From: Lysobacter_K sp043738095
Lineage (GTDB): Bacteria > Pseudomonadota > Gammaproteobacteria > Xanthomonadales > Xanthomonadaceae
Direction of reading: 5' to 3'
DNA: 64,000 nucleotides
Assembly (NCBI GenBank): GCA_043738095.1
Contig: JAYSZI010000067.1
Coordinates: 62,001-126,000 of the forward strand
The position numbers and the translations under genes are program-made. Shown here piece after piece: positions 42,601-52,230 of this stretch. The notes beneath the pieces were generated by a model. The model ran no database searches, was not told the DNA's origin, and saw only the letters and a program-made list of their open reading frames with translations. Every line of letters begins with the position of its first letter. Positions within the stretch are counted from its first letter, which is position 1.

Positions 42601-43713
42601 TCACCGCCCATGCACCGGCCGATGCGCGCGCACCGCCATGACCACGCCCAGGCCCGCCAGCAACGAAACAGCTGAAGTGCCGCCGTAGCTCAGCAACGGC
42701 ATAGGCACGCCCACCACCGGCAACAGCCCGGCAATCATGCCGCCGTTGACGATCACGTAGACGCAGAACGCCAGCCCCAGCGCGCCCGCGATCAGGCGCG
42801 AATAGCCGTCGCGAGCTTCGGCGGCGATCCACAGGCAGCGGCCGACCACGAACAGGTACAGCGAGAGCACGGTGACCACCCCGACCCAGCCGAACTCCTC
42901 GCTGAGCACGGCAAAGATGAAGTCAGTGGTGTGTTCGGGGATGTAATTCAGGTGGACCTGGGTGCCCTCGCCCCAACCCTTGCCGGTGAGTCCGCCGCCG
43001 CCAATGGCGATCTTCGACTGGATGATGTTCCAGCCGGTGCCGAGCGGGTCGGACTCGGGGTTGAGGAAGGTCAGAATGCGGTCCTTCTGGTATTGCTTGA
43101 GCAGCCAGAACCACGCCACCGGCGCGGTCGCGGCGACGCCGGCAAACGCCGCGCCGAACCACCACCACGGCAACCCGGCCAGATACAACGCGAACGCGCC
43201 GCTGATCCCGACCAGCATCGCCGTGCCGAAATCGGGCTGCTGCAGGATGAGCACAGTGGGCACCGCGATGATCAGGCCCGCGATCAGCACGGTCTTGAAA
43301 CGCGGCGGCAGCGGCTGCCGGTTGAGGTACCACGCCACCATCATCGGCAGGCTCAGCTTAAGCAGCTCGGCCGGCTGGAAATAGAACACCTTGAGGTCGA
43401 TCCAGTGGCGGCCGTGCTTGCCGGTGCCGATCAACAGCACCAACAGCAACGGGATCAGCGACAGCCCGTACACCTGCGGCGTCCAGTTGCGCAGTTGCGT
43501 CGGCGGCATCCGCGACAGTGCCCACATCGCCACCAGACCGACCGCGAAGCGCGCACCCTGGGCCATCACCAGGCGCGGCGACTGCTCGCCGGCGCTGTAC
43601 AGCACCGCCAGGCCGATCGCCATCAACGCCAGCAACGCGCCGAGCATCAGTAAGTCGATCGTGCGCAGGAAACGCGCGCCCTGGTCGTACAGCCAGCCCA
43701 GGATCACGTTCAT
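42601..43713 (-). CDS. rodA: RodA, SEDS peptidoglycan glycosyltransferase
   Basis: A 370-residue SEDS protein with ten transmembrane helices. MALSRMPPTQLRNWTPQVYG, the large periplasmic loop with GTGWNIIQSKIAIGGGGLTG and the C-terminal GVPMPLLSYGGTSAV are conserved SEDS segments. It polymerises glycan strands from lipid II during cell elongation, together with PBP2, the gene directly upstream (4-bp ATGA overlap). The start is the ATG at 43713. Confidence 0.95.
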   Translation of the reverse strand: MNVILGWLYDQGARFLRTIDLLMLGALLALMAIGLAVLYSAGEQSPRLVMAQGARFAVGLVAMWALSRMPPTQLRNWTPQVYGLSLIPLLLVLLIGTGKHGRHWIDLKVFYFQPAELLKLSLPMMVAWYLNRQPLPPRFKTVLIAGLIIAVPTVLILQQPDFGTAMLVGISGAFALYLAGLPWWWFGAAFAGVAATAPVAWFWLLKQYQKDRILTFLNPESDPLGTGWNIIQSKIAIGGGGLTGKGWGEGTQVHLNYIPEHTTDFIFAVLSEEFGWVGVVTVLSLYLFVVGRCLWIAAEARDGYSRLIAGALGLAFCVYVIVNGGMIAGLLPVVGVPMPLLSYGGTSAVSLLAGLGVVMAVRAHRPVHGR

Positions 43714-45689
43714 CGCGTCGGCTCCGGCGGCGCTGGCTCAGCAACGTTAGGTTCTGCGGCGCTGCGCGGCACCGTCGTGGCAGGCGCCGCTTTAGGCGCG
43801 CCCGGTCGCGACGTAATGCTCGGCGCCAGCGCTTCGGGCACCTTCCCGAGCAACCACGCATCGAAAATCTTGCGCGCGATCGGCGCGGCGGTGGTGCCGC
43901 CGTAACCGCCGTGCTCGACCACCACGGCGACCGCGATCGTCGGGTTCTCGGCCGGCGCGTACCCGACGAACAGCGCCTGATGACGCAGGTGGTAGGGCAG
44001 CGATCGCGGGTTGACGCTGCCACCGCCGCCACGACGGCCAATCTTCTGCGCGGTGCCGGTCTTGCCGGCCATGCGGTACGGCGCACCTTGCGCCATCGCC
44101 GCGGCGGTGCCGCCGCCGTGGATCGTAGCGATCATGCCCTCTTGCACCGCGCGCAGGTGCGCCGCGTTTTCGCTGATGCGGATCGGGGATGGCTGCGGCA
44201 ACGGCGTCCATGGCGCTTCGTAGCCGTCGCGCCGCGCGGCAACGAGGTGCGGCCGCCGCAACATGCCGTCGTTGGCGACCGCCGCGGTCGCGCGCGCGAG
44301 TTGCAACGCGGTCGCAATCCAGTAGCCCTGACCGATGCCTGCGATCACGGTCTCGCCCGGGTACCACGGGTCCTTGCTGCGGGCGGCCTTCCATAGCGGC
44401 GATGGCACCACGCCCTTGTTCTCGCCAGCCAGATCGATGCCGCTGGGTTGGCCGAAGCCATAGCGCCGCATGTATTGGTCGAAGCGCTCGATGCCCATGT
44501 CGTACGCGAGCTTGTAGTAGTAGTAGTTGACCGACTCGGAGATCGACTTGCGCAGGTCGGTCCAGCCGCTGCCGCCGTGGGCGTCGCGGTAGCCGCGGCC
44601 CCTGCCGCCGATGCGGTACTCGCCGGTCGAGAACACCTTGTCCTCGGGCCGACGCAGGCCGCTGTCGACCCCCGCCAGCGCGATAAACGGCTTCACCGTC
44701 GAACCAGGCGGGCCGCCGCCGAGCACGTTGCGGTTGAACATCGGCCGCGACGGGTTGTCCATCAGCCCGCGGTAGTCCTTGGTGGAGATGCCGTTGACGA
44801 ACAGGTTGGTGTCGTAGCCCGGCACACTGACCATGCCGAGCACCTCGCCGGTGCGCGGATCGATCGCGACCGCCGAACCATCCATGTCGCCGAACGCGAT
44901 TTCCATCGCCCGTTGCAGGTCGCGGTCCACGCTCAGCCGCAAATCCGCGCCGGGCACCGCCGGCACGCGCCCGACCAGTCCGAGCGAGCGGCCGTCGACG
45001 TTGGTTTCAATCTTCTCGTAGCCGATCTTGCCGCGCAGCGCTTCCTCGTAGAAGCGCTCCAGCCCGGTCTTGCCGATATGGGTCAACGAGGTGCCGGCCT
45101 CGCCGAGCATCGCCGCATCCTTGGCATCGATGCGGGCGACATAGCCCACCACGTGCGAGAACATCTCGCCGTACATGTAGCGGCGGTTGAGGTAGGACAC
45201 CAGCTCCACGCCCGGATAGCGCCAGCGGTCGACCGCGAAGCGCGCAGCCTCCTCCTCGCTCACGCGCAGTTTCAGCGTGACCGGGTTGAAGCTACGGCTG
45301 GCGCGGCGCGCTTCTTCGAACCGTTTGAGGTCGTCCTCACTGAGCGCGACGATGCGCGACAGCGCCGGCAGCCATTGGGCGGGGTCGCCGGCCTCCTGCG
45401 CGGTCACATCCAGCCGGAACGCCGGCACGTTGTCGGCCAGGATCCGGCCCTTGCGGTCATAGATCAGCCCGCGGCCGGGCACCACGGGCCGCAGCTTGAT
45501 GCGATTGGCCTCCGAGCGCGTGGCGTAATCGGCGTGCTGCCAGACCTGCAGGCGGAAATACCACAACGACAGCCCGACCAACGCCAGCACCACGAATGCG
45601 AACGCGATCGCCGAGCGATTGCGGAACTGATCGGCCTCGGCGGCGGCGTTCTTGAGCACGCGGCGGCCAGCGCGGGCGTTATGCGCCAT
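43710..45689 (-). CDS. mrdA: Penicillin-binding protein 2 (elongation transpeptidase)
   Basis: A 659-residue class B PBP. A single N-terminal membrane anchor (about 25-47) is followed by the pedestal/dimerisation domain and the transpeptidase domain: SxxK as GSTVKPF, SxN as SESVNYYYYK and KTG as MAGKTGTAQ. It crosslinks peptidoglycan within the RodA-MreBCD elongasome. The C-terminal tail is Pro/Ala-rich. It starts 3 bp after mreD and overlaps rodA. Confidence 0.95.
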   Translation of the reverse strand: MAHNARAGRRVLKNAAAEADQFRNRSAIAFAFVVLALVGLSLWYFRLQVWQHADYATRSEANRIKLRPVVPGRGLIYDRKGRILADNVPAFRLDVTAQEAGDPAQWLPALSRIVALSEDDLKRFEEARRASRSFNPVTLKLRVSEEEAARFAVDRWRYPGVELVSYLNRRYMYGEMFSHVVGYVARIDAKDAAMLGEAGTSLTHIGKTGLERFYEEALRGKIGYEKIETNVDGRSLGLVGRVPAVPGADLRLSVDRDLQRAMEIAFGDMDGSAVAIDPRTGEVLGMVSVPGYDTNLFVNGISTKDYRGLMDNPSRPMFNRNVLGGGPPGSTVKPFIALAGVDSGLRRPEDKVFSTGEYRIGGRGRGYRDAHGGSGWTDLRKSISESVNYYYYKLAYDMGIERFDQYMRRYGFGQPSGIDLAGENKGVVPSPLWKAARSKDPWYPGETVIAGIGQGYWIATALQLARATAAVANDGMLRRPHLVAARRDGYEAPWTPLPQPSPIRISENAAHLRAVQEGMIATIHGGGTAAAMAQGAPYRMAGKTGTAQKIGRRGGGGSVNPRSLPYHLRHQALFVGYAPAENPTIAVAVVVEHGGYGGTTAAPIARKIFDAWLLGKVPEALAPSITSRPGAPKAAPATTVPRSAAEPNVAEPAPPEPTR

Positions 45690-45692
45690 CGC

Positions 45693-46175
45693 TCACCGCC
45701 GCCGCCAGTGGCCCAGACGCAGCGCATCGAGCAGCAGGAACACCGGCGCCCACAGCAGCATGCCCGCCAGCGGCGCCAACCAGTACATCGCTGGGAGCGT
45801 GGGGATACCGAGCGCAACATGCACCGCGGCGGTCACGATGCGGTCGTTGAGCAGCAAACCGCCGATGGCCAGCGCCTGCTGCGACAACGGAAAGAAGCGC
45901 AGGCGCGCGCGGAAGCGCTGCAGGATGAACGCCATCACCACCAGCCGCAGCGCCTGTTCGCCGAGCAGGCTACCGAACGCGAGGTCGGCGAGAACGCCCA
46001 CCACAAATGCGAATCCCAGGCCGGCGTCGCGCGGGCCCTCGATCACCCAGTACGCCACCACCAGCGCGAGCCAGTACGGGCGCAGCGGTTGCAGCGTCGG
46101 CGGCAACGGCACCAAGCCAAGCAGCAGTGCGACCAGCAGGCTGACCGGCAATACCCAGCGCGAATGCGTGCGCAT
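45693..46175 (-). CDS. mreD: Rod shape-determining protein MreD
   Basis: A 160-residue protein with about five transmembrane helices and the MreD layout (RGPRDAGLGFAFVVGVLADLAFGSLLGEQAL). It bridges MreC and the rest of the elongasome in the inner membrane. Its ATG shares a base with the mreC stop, and the PBP2 gene starts 3 bp after it. Confidence 0.92.
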   Translation of the reverse strand: MRTHSRWVLPVSLLVALLLGLVPLPPTLQPLRPYWLALVVAYWVIEGPRDAGLGFAFVVGVLADLAFGSLLGEQALRLVVMAFILQRFRARLRFFPLSQQALAIGGLLLNDRIVTAAVHVALGIPTLPAMYWLAPLAGMLLWAPVFLLLDALRLGHWRRR

Positions 46176-47209
46176 CAGCGGCGGCCCTCGCGTGGGGCGG
46201 AGGCCGGCTCAGGGCTCGGCGGCGTTGGCGACAAGCGGGGAGGCTTTGTCGCGGCAGACGCAGCGGCCGGCGGTCCCCCCACGGTGTCGGCCCCCCTACC
46301 CGGCGGCGTTGCCGACGCTGGACTCGCAGGGTCCGATCCCACAGCAGCGACTTCCGGCCCGATCACCGCGCGCTGCGGCGCCGAGCGCAGCAGCAGCACG
46401 TCGCGTCCACGGTCCAACTGCGCCGCGGGTTTGAGGTCGCCGAGCAGAAACGCGCGACTCTCGTCGGGGCGCAGCCCGGTGATGGTGCCGACGGGAAACC
46501 CTGGTGGGAACCGGCCGCCCAGGCCCGAGGTCACGACCGCATCGCCGACTTTTACGTCGCTCGACAACGGGATGCTGGCCAGCGCCAGGATGTCGCCGCG
46601 GCCGCGGCCATAAGCCACCAACCGCACGCCGTTGCGCGCGATAGCCACAGGTACGGCGTGGTCAGGGTCGGTCAGCAGCAACACGGTCGCGTGCATCGCA
46701 CTGACGTCGATGACCTGACCGAGCAGGCCGCCGGCATCGATCACGGTCTGGCCGACTTGGACGCCGTCGCGACTGCCGGCGTCGAGCAGCAGCCGCTGCC
46801 GGGTCGGATCGAGGTCGACATCGAGGATCGGCGCGAGCTGCACATCGAGGCTGCCGCGCTGGGCGACGTCGAGCAGGGTGCGCAGGCGCGCGTTGTCGGC
46901 CACCACGGTGGTCATGCGCGCCATCCGCGCGTGATTGACTAGTAGGTCGTTGCGCAGGCGGCGGTTCTCGGCGCCGAGCTGGCTGAGCGTGCCGGCGTCT
47001 TCGCGCAGGCGTTCGGCGATGCGCCCGGGCCAGCCGGCGACCGCGAGCAACGGGTCCACCACCAGGCTGGCCTGCTGGCGCGATTGGTGCAGCCAGCCGC
47101 CGCGATGATCGAGCACGATCAGGGTCACCGCCAGCGCGAGGTAGGCCAGCAGCCGCAGCGTGCCGGCGACATCACCCGTGCGGGCTGCGGTAGGACCGGC
47201 GTAGGACAC
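46175..47209 (-). CDS. mreC: Cell-shape-determining protein MreC
   Basis: A 344-residue bitopic protein: one N-terminal transmembrane segment (about 18-38), a short coiled coil (about 65-100), and the periplasmic beta-domain (about 110-275) that binds PBP2, with the pattern GLLGQVIDVSAMHATVLLLT and GRFPPGFPVGTI. The C-terminal 65 residues are Pro/Ala/Ser-rich and look disordered. It lies between mreB and mreD; the gap to mreB is 235 bp, longer than usual, and I see no gene in it. Confidence 0.93.
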   Translation of the reverse strand: MSYAGPTAARTGDVAGTLRLLAYLALAVTLIVLDHRGGWLHQSRQQASLVVDPLLAVAGWPGRIAERLREDAGTLSQLGAENRRLRNDLLVNHARMARMTTVVADNARLRTLLDVAQRGSLDVQLAPILDVDLDPTRQRLLLDAGSRDGVQVGQTVIDAGGLLGQVIDVSAMHATVLLLTDPDHAVPVAIARNGVRLVAYGRGRGDILALASIPLSSDVKVGDAVVTSGLGGRFPPGFPVGTITGLRPDESRAFLLGDLKPAAQLDRGRDVLLLRSAPQRAVIGPEVAAVGSDPASPASATPPGRGADTVGGPPAAASAATKPPRLSPTPPSPEPASAPREGRR

Positions 47210-47444
47210 GTCAGAGCGTCATGTCAGTAAACGAAACCGCTGCGCAACTACCGCCCGATTGCCCACCCGAAACCCCCGGCGCAGCGAAGGCCGGAGAGCT
47301 GGCGTGGGCATAGTAGGCGCGTGCGACACAGATCAAACCCGTCCCCGTTTCGATCGTTGCGCCCCAATCGCAGCTTGAGGGCGTGCTGCGGGCGGTGAGC
47401 CATGGGGGGCGCGGCGGCCCGCTTTATGCCCACCAGGAGAAGCA

Positions 47445-48491
47445 TTACTCCGGCGCGAAGAACTCGTTGCCGTGCATGTCGATCAACTCCAGCGCGCGGC
47501 CACCACCGCGAGCGACGCAGGTCAACGGGTCGTCGGCGATCTGCACGTGCAGACCGGTCTGCTCGCTAATCAGCCGGTCGAGGTCGCGCAGCATCGCGCC
47601 ACCGCCGGTGAGCACGATGCCGCGCTCGGCGACGTCCGCGCACAGTTCCGGCGGGGTCTGTTCAAGCGCCAAGCGGATCGCGGCGACGATGCCTGCGAGC
47701 GGCTCGCGCAGCGCGTCGTGGACCTCGTTGGCGTTGATGGTGATCATCTTCGGCACGCCCTCAGCGAGGTTGCGGCCTGAGACGTCGATCGTGCGCGGTT
47801 CGGGCTGCGGGCAGGCGCAGCCGATCTCGATCTTGATGCGCTCGGCCGTGGCCTCGCCGATCAGCGTGCCGTAGCTGCGACGCACGTAGGCGATGATCGC
47901 CTCGTCGAAGCGGTCGCCGCCGATGCGCACCGAAGCCGCATAGACAATCCCGTTGAGCGCGATCACCGCGACCTCGGTGGTGCCGCCGCCCACGTCGACC
48001 ACCATCGAGCCGCGCGCCTCGGCCACCGGCATGCCGGCGCCAATCGCCGCGGCCATCGGCTCCTCGATCATGTAGACCTCGCGCGCGCCGGCCTCGATCG
48101 CCGACTCCTTGATGGCGCGGCGCTCGACCTGGGTTGAGCCGCACGGCACGCACACCAGCACGCGCGGGCTCGGGCGCAGGAAACGCGACTTATGCACCTT
48201 GCGGATGAAATGCTTGAGCATCTCTTCGGTGTAGGTGAAGTCGGCGATGACGCCATCCTTCATCGGCCGGATGGTGGTGATGTTGCCGGGGGTGCGGCCG
48301 AGCATCTGCTTGGCCTCCGCGCCGACCGCCGCCACCGAGCGGTTGCCGCCGACCAGGCGATCCTGCCGTACCGCGACCACCGACGGTTCGTTCAGGACGA
48401 TGCCCTGGCCGCGTACGTAGATCAGGGTGTTGGCCGTGCCCAGGTCGATCGACAGATCGCTGGAAAACATACCGCGAAACTTCTTGAACAT
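47445..48491 (-). CDS. mreB: Actin-like rod shape-determining protein MreB
   Basis: A 348-residue bacterial actin that forms membrane-bound filaments orienting cell-wall synthesis. The phosphate-1 loop is DLSIDLGTANTLIYV and the phosphate-2 loop VVDVGGGTTEVAVIAL. The start is taken at the ATG at 48491 (MFKKFRGMF), matching the E. coli protein, and not at the TTG at 48509. No good Shine-Dalgarno site precedes it. It heads the mreBCD-mrdA-rodA cluster and is divergent from the PfkB kinase gene. Confidence 0.96.
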   Translation of the reverse strand: MFKKFRGMFSSDLSIDLGTANTLIYVRGQGIVLNEPSVVAVRQDRLVGGNRSVAAVGAEAKQMLGRTPGNITTIRPMKDGVIADFTYTEEMLKHFIRKVHKSRFLRPSPRVLVCVPCGSTQVERRAIKESAIEAGAREVYMIEEPMAAAIGAGMPVAEARGSMVVDVGGGTTEVAVIALNGIVYAASVRIGGDRFDEAIIAYVRRSYGTLIGEATAERIKIEIGCACPQPEPRTIDVSGRNLAEGVPKMITINANEVHDALREPLAGIVAAIRLALEQTPPELCADVAERGIVLTGGGAMLRDLDRLISEQTGLHVQIADDPLTCVARGGGRALELIDMHGNEFFAPE

Positions 48492-48732
48492 CGGGGGATT
48501 GGCCGTCAAAAGGAGGTGAAAATCGCGCTCGCCAGCCTAACAACCGCCTGCGCCGCGGGCAAGGATAAAGGCGCGCTTAATGGCGCTTTACGACGCCGCG
48601 GGTCAGCAGCGGTTTGGCACATCGCCACCGTATGTGCGCGCGATCACAGTTTCCCGACGCTGGCCCAGCGCCAGCGCAGCCGCTACCCTAGCCGCCGCGC
48701 GGCACTTTGGCCGCACTCCACTGGAATGACGA

Positions 48733-49665
48733 ATGTCTGCACTGATCTGCGGCTCGCTGGCCTACGACACCATCATGGTGTTCCCCGACCAGTTCAAGAA
48801 CCACATCCTGCCGGACAAGGTGCACATTCTTAATGTGTCGTTCCTGGTGCCGCGCATGCGCCGCGAGTTCGGTGGCTGCGCCGGCAACATCGCCTACAAC
48901 CTGAAGCTGCTCGGCGGCGATCCGATCCCGATGGCGACCGTCGGCCAGGATTTCGGACCGTACCGCGAGTGGTTCGAGGAACAGGGCATCCGCCTGGACC
49001 AGGTCAAGGTGATCGAGGAGCTGTTTACGCCGCAGGCGTTCATCACCACCGACCTGGACAATAACCAGATCACCGCGTTCCATCCGGGCGCGATGATGCG
49101 CAGCTACGAGAACCACGTGCGCGACGTTGCCGACGTCACGTTCGGCATCGTCAGCCCGGACGGACGCGACGGCATGCTGCAGAACGCGACCGAGTTCGCC
49201 GCGGCCGGCATCCCCTTCATCTTCGATCCGGGCCAGGCGATGCCGCTGTTCAACGGCGAGGAACTGCGCCACTTCATCGAGCAGGCCGACTACGTCACCG
49301 TCAACGATTATGAGTCCAACCTGCTGCAGGAACGCACCGGCTGGGACGAGAAGACCATCGCAAGCAAGGTCCGTGCCTACATCGCCACGCGCGGCCCGCA
49401 TGGTTCGCTGATTCATACCAATGGCGAAATTATCGACATTCCGCCCGCGCACGAACGTCGCGTGACCGACCCGACCGGCTGCGGCGATGCCTATCGCGCC
49501 GGCCTGATCTTTGGCCTGATGAAGGGCTACGACATGGTCACCTGCGGCCGCATGGCATCGCTGATGGGCGCGCTCAAGGTCGAGCATCCGGGCACGCAGA
49601 ACCAGCGCTTCGACCACGCGGAGTTCGCCGAGCAGTTCCGGCAGCAGTTTGGTTACGCGCTCTGA
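48733..49665 (+). CDS. PfkB-family carbohydrate/adenosine kinase
   Basis: A 310-residue ribokinase-family enzyme. The N-terminal glycine pair is in EFGGCAGNIAYNLKLLGG; the C-terminal signature DPTGCGDAYRAGLIFGL contains the anion hole and catalytic Asp. It phosphorylates a sugar or nucleoside with ATP. The fold variant, with a PGAMM lid and no extra domain, resembles adenosine-kinase-like PfkB proteins found next to mreB in Xanthomonadaceae, so adenosine is a guess. A strong terminator follows 28 bp after the stop. Confidence 0.88.
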   Translation: MSALICGSLAYDTIMVFPDQFKNHILPDKVHILNVSFLVPRMRREFGGCAGNIAYNLKLLGGDPIPMATVGQDFGPYREWFEEQGIRLDQVKVIEELFTPQAFITTDLDNNQITAFHPGAMMRSYENHVRDVADVTFGIVSPDGRDGMLQNATEFAAAGIPFIFDPGQAMPLFNGEELRHFIEQADYVTVNDYESNLLQERTGWDEKTIASKVRAYIATRGPHGSLIHTNGEIIDIPPAHERRVTDPTGCGDAYRAGLIFGLMKGYDMVTCGRMASLMGALKVEHPGTQNQRFDHAEFAEQFRQQFGYAL

Positions 49666-49692
49666 CGCAAGCACCACCTGCGTCGGAGCGAG

Positions 49693-49720
49693 AAAACCCC
49701 GCCCCGTGCGGGGTTTTTCT
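49693..49720 (+). terminator. Rho-independent terminator after the PfkB gene
   Basis: AAAACCCCGC and GCGGGGTTTT form a perfect 10-bp stem with a CCCGT loop, followed by T-rich sequence. It lies 28 bp after the kinase stop and would end its transcript. Confidence 0.88.
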
Positions 49721-49910
49721 TGTTTCCCGCCCGGACACACATACAAGCGAGCCGGTCCATTGGTTTCTAATCCTGCACGGAGAGCGATCTTCCGCGGTGA
49801 CGTTCTACCCGCCAAACAGACCTTTCAGCCTCGCTGCGAGGATTCCGTTGGCGGCCCGACAGATCCGGGGATCTTCAGGCGAAATTTGCACGCATAGATT
49901 GCGCAAAAGC

Positions 49911-50378
49911 TCACATCACGTGCGCGAGCCACAGGAGTTCCGGTTCCGCCAGCCGCTCGAACGCCGCGTATGGCATGCGCAGGACCTCGGTGTGCGATCC
50001 GCCGTTGAACGCGATCTCCGACTGCTGCGCCAGGCGCGAATCGACGTACACAGGCATGCCGTAAAGATGCCCGAATGGGGGCATTGCGCCGAGTTCGCAG
50101 TCGGGAAATGCGTCCCGGAATTCACCTTCGTCCGCCAGCTCAACGGCTGGACCGCCTAACGCGCGCGACAGTCGGGTGAGGTCGACGCGGTACGCGGCCG
50201 GCATCACCATCATCACCAGCCGGCCATCGACATTGAGCATGACGGTCTTGGCAAACAGCGCGTTATCGATGTGGGCCGCGGCCGCGGTTTCGTGCGCCGT
50301 GATTGTGCGGTCGTGGGTCAGTTTGGTGTATGGCGCGTGGAGTTCGTCTAGATATTGATGCAGGCGTAGGGGCAGCAT
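49911..50378 (-). CDS. YbaK/ProX-like aminoacyl-tRNA deacylase
   Basis: A 155-residue YbaK-fold protein of the trans-editing family that hydrolyses mischarged tRNAs such as Cys-tRNA(Pro) or Ala-tRNA(Pro). ALFAKTVMLNVDG contains the catalytic Lys, and ELGAMPPFGHLYGMPVYVD is the conserved GxxPPFG loop. The frame opens at 50459, but the ATG at 50378 has AGGAGG 6 nt upstream, a near-perfect ribosome site. It is monocistronic. Confidence 0.85.
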   Translation of the reverse strand: MLPLRLHQYLDELHAPYTKLTHDRTITAHETAAAAHIDNALFAKTVMLNVDGRLVMMVMPAAYRVDLTRLSRALGGPAVELADEGEFRDAFPDCELGAMPPFGHLYGMPVYVDSRLAQQSEIAFNGGSHTEVLRMPYAAFERLAEPELLWLAHVM

Positions 50379-51132
50379 GATTGCCTCCTGGTGCGGCTGG
50401 CCCGTGATCCGCGCGGGGCAGCGGCGAGTGACCGGGCGCGGGCTCCTGCGACGCGCCATCGCGACGCTGCGCCCGCGAGCAGGGCCGTTACCAACGCCGT
50501 CAAACCGAGCCTACTCCTGTCACGGTCGGGTGGCGTGATGCTGCTCTAAACGCGCAGGAAACTGGTTCCCAACTCACTTATCGCTTACGCCGGGCCCACT
50601 GTCGCGTCTGCTATTCCGGAGTTTGAACGTAGCGCGATGTGCGCCCGGGTCTGCGGCGAAATGGATATGAGTCGCCGTGGACGGCAATTGGGAAAATCGC
50701 GGAGAACGCACATGCGCGGAGTGCGCTTCGCCAAGGAAGGGCTTTTCTTTGGGAACTTTCTTTGGCTATACAAAAAAGCACCCGCCGACGTGGCGTGAAC
50801 ACCATATTTCCAGCACGTCTGTAGGACTAGGGTAAGCCGCCCATGTAGAACCATGGTGTTCGACGGTCCCGAGATTTCGGGTCGCTACGCACACGCAGAC
50901 CGTGGGTGCGCGGGCACCTATAGGGCGCTAGTTTGGTACCACAAGGGCAACCAGCTACGGCAGCATGCCCATCGTCGTGTCCGGGCGGCGGAGGTCGCAC
51001 GATGGCGCGTCGACCCCCGGAACTGCAGGAACCGACGGCGAGCTTAGCGATTTCTTCGAGGTCCGACTCGCCTGCTTCAGTTGATGTGGCCGCGCCGCCA
51101 GTGATTGAAGGTGATTCTTCGGGGCGAAGATT
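50379..51132. other. Gap at the left border of the accessory island
   Basis: About 750 bp with no gene that I can support. Short frames exist on both strands but lack ribosome sites and codon bias. No tRNA, integrase or long repeat is visible. It marks the change from high-GC housekeeping DNA to the lower-GC toxin/immunity island. Confidence 0.5.
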
Positions 51133-52080
51133 TCAGCAAGCGAAAGGATTGGCTTGGATGATCGGAAAACGAGCCAATCGGGCATCTAGAACGCCTCGCA
51201 ACTCTTCTCGATAGTCAGCCAAGTCCAAGGCATCCCAGCCTGGTGTGTTCAAGGAATCCTTGAATCGTTGCACGACAATCAGCGGACATTGTTTCACCGC
51301 GATATCCGCTCGAACTCTGGCTATAGCAGCGATCTCCTCGACAGCTGACTGGTCCGGTTTGCGGAGCAGTGCAGCGTCAATGCCACGGGTTGCGTAGGCA
51401 AAATCGACATCCAGGCCAATACGCCACGCCTCAATAGAATTTTTGTTCGCCTGCAAAAATTCCAAGTATTCCCGTCTTCGCTTGGGCGCAACCATCTCGA
51501 TAGCTGTGTGAAGAAGGCCCTTTTCGAACTCGCCAATCGACTCTTGCCCGCCGTATATAAAATAGTTCTCGTCGCACTCTCTAAAAGCCTCATCTCCGAA
51601 AACATTCTCTTGCCTGTGAAAATATCTCGATACGGCCGGACGACAAGTCAGGGGAACAGCAAGTGACATATGGCGATGAGCTCGCAGAAAGTAATTCACC
51701 GCTCGTGTTTCTGGCGAGAAATACTCGCCAAATGGTCGCGTCAAGCCCCCAAAGATTTCGTATGCGCAGAAAGATTTTGGCTCTATGCAAGACTCAACAA
51801 GAAAATCCCTTAGCACCTGTCTCGTGTCAGGCAGACCGCTGAGCGCTTGAGAAAACTGCGTACGTCCGATTTCGAATGCCGTGTAGTACTCACTCAATGA
51901 CCAAAAAATGTGATTGATCGGCGGAAGGATGTTCAGAACAGCCACCTCAAGCTCTTCGATAGGCGTCCAGACAAGCAAACCACGCTCGCCCCGAAGCGAC
52001 CACAGCGCTTCGAGGGAGTTGAATTCAGACCACTCCCATGGGTCTTTTTCTATCTCCAGCGTGCTCTTACGGACTGCCAT
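51133..52080 (-). CDS. Unknown protein of the RHS-associated island
   Basis: A 315-residue soluble protein starting MAVRKSTLEIEKDPWEWSEF. It has no signal peptide or membrane segment and no motif I know; it is rich in aromatic residues and Glu. The frame extends to a TTG at 52191 (352 residues), but the ATG at 52080 is the better start, preceded only by a weak GAG. It is the last leftward gene of the island and may be an immunity protein, an orphan toxin partner or unrelated cargo. Confidence 0.55.
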   Translation of the reverse strand: MAVRKSTLEIEKDPWEWSEFNSLEALWSLRGERGLLVWTPIEELEVAVLNILPPINHIFWSLSEYYTAFEIGRTQFSQALSGLPDTRQVLRDFLVESCIEPKSFCAYEIFGGLTRPFGEYFSPETRAVNYFLRAHRHMSLAVPLTCRPAVSRYFHRQENVFGDEAFRECDENYFIYGGQESIGEFEKGLLHTAIEMVAPKRRREYLEFLQANKNSIEAWRIGLDVDFAYATRGIDAALLRKPDQSAVEEIAAIARVRADIAVKQCPLIVVQRFKDSLNTPGWDALDLADYREELRGVLDARLARFPIIQANPFAC

Positions 52081-52230
52081 TTCTCGAGCACCATGGGAGT
52101 GGGGTCTTGGTTCGGTTCTCGAATGGCCCTCTTCACGCCGGAATACATAAAGCTGCCAACTTCCCACCAACCTTTCATAAATCAAGCTCAAAGCGAATGT
52201 ACTCGAACGCTGCCTGCGTTCGCACCTCAG

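Noticed and set aside
44448..46613. 721-codon + strand frame opposite mrdA-mreD-mreC
   Set aside because: His/Arg/Gln-rich shadow of the real genes on the other strand.
50585..50854. Short minus-strand frames in the gap before the island
   Set aside because: No ribosome site, no codon bias and no recognisable product.
49911..52080. Prophage or integrative element with tRNA attachment site
   Set aside because: No integrase, phage gene, tRNA or direct repeat is visible at either side of the island within the window.
52081..52191. Extended TTG start for the 51133 gene
   Set aside because: No ribosome site before the TTG and an unusual Arg/His-rich head; the ATG at 52080 is simpler, though not certain.
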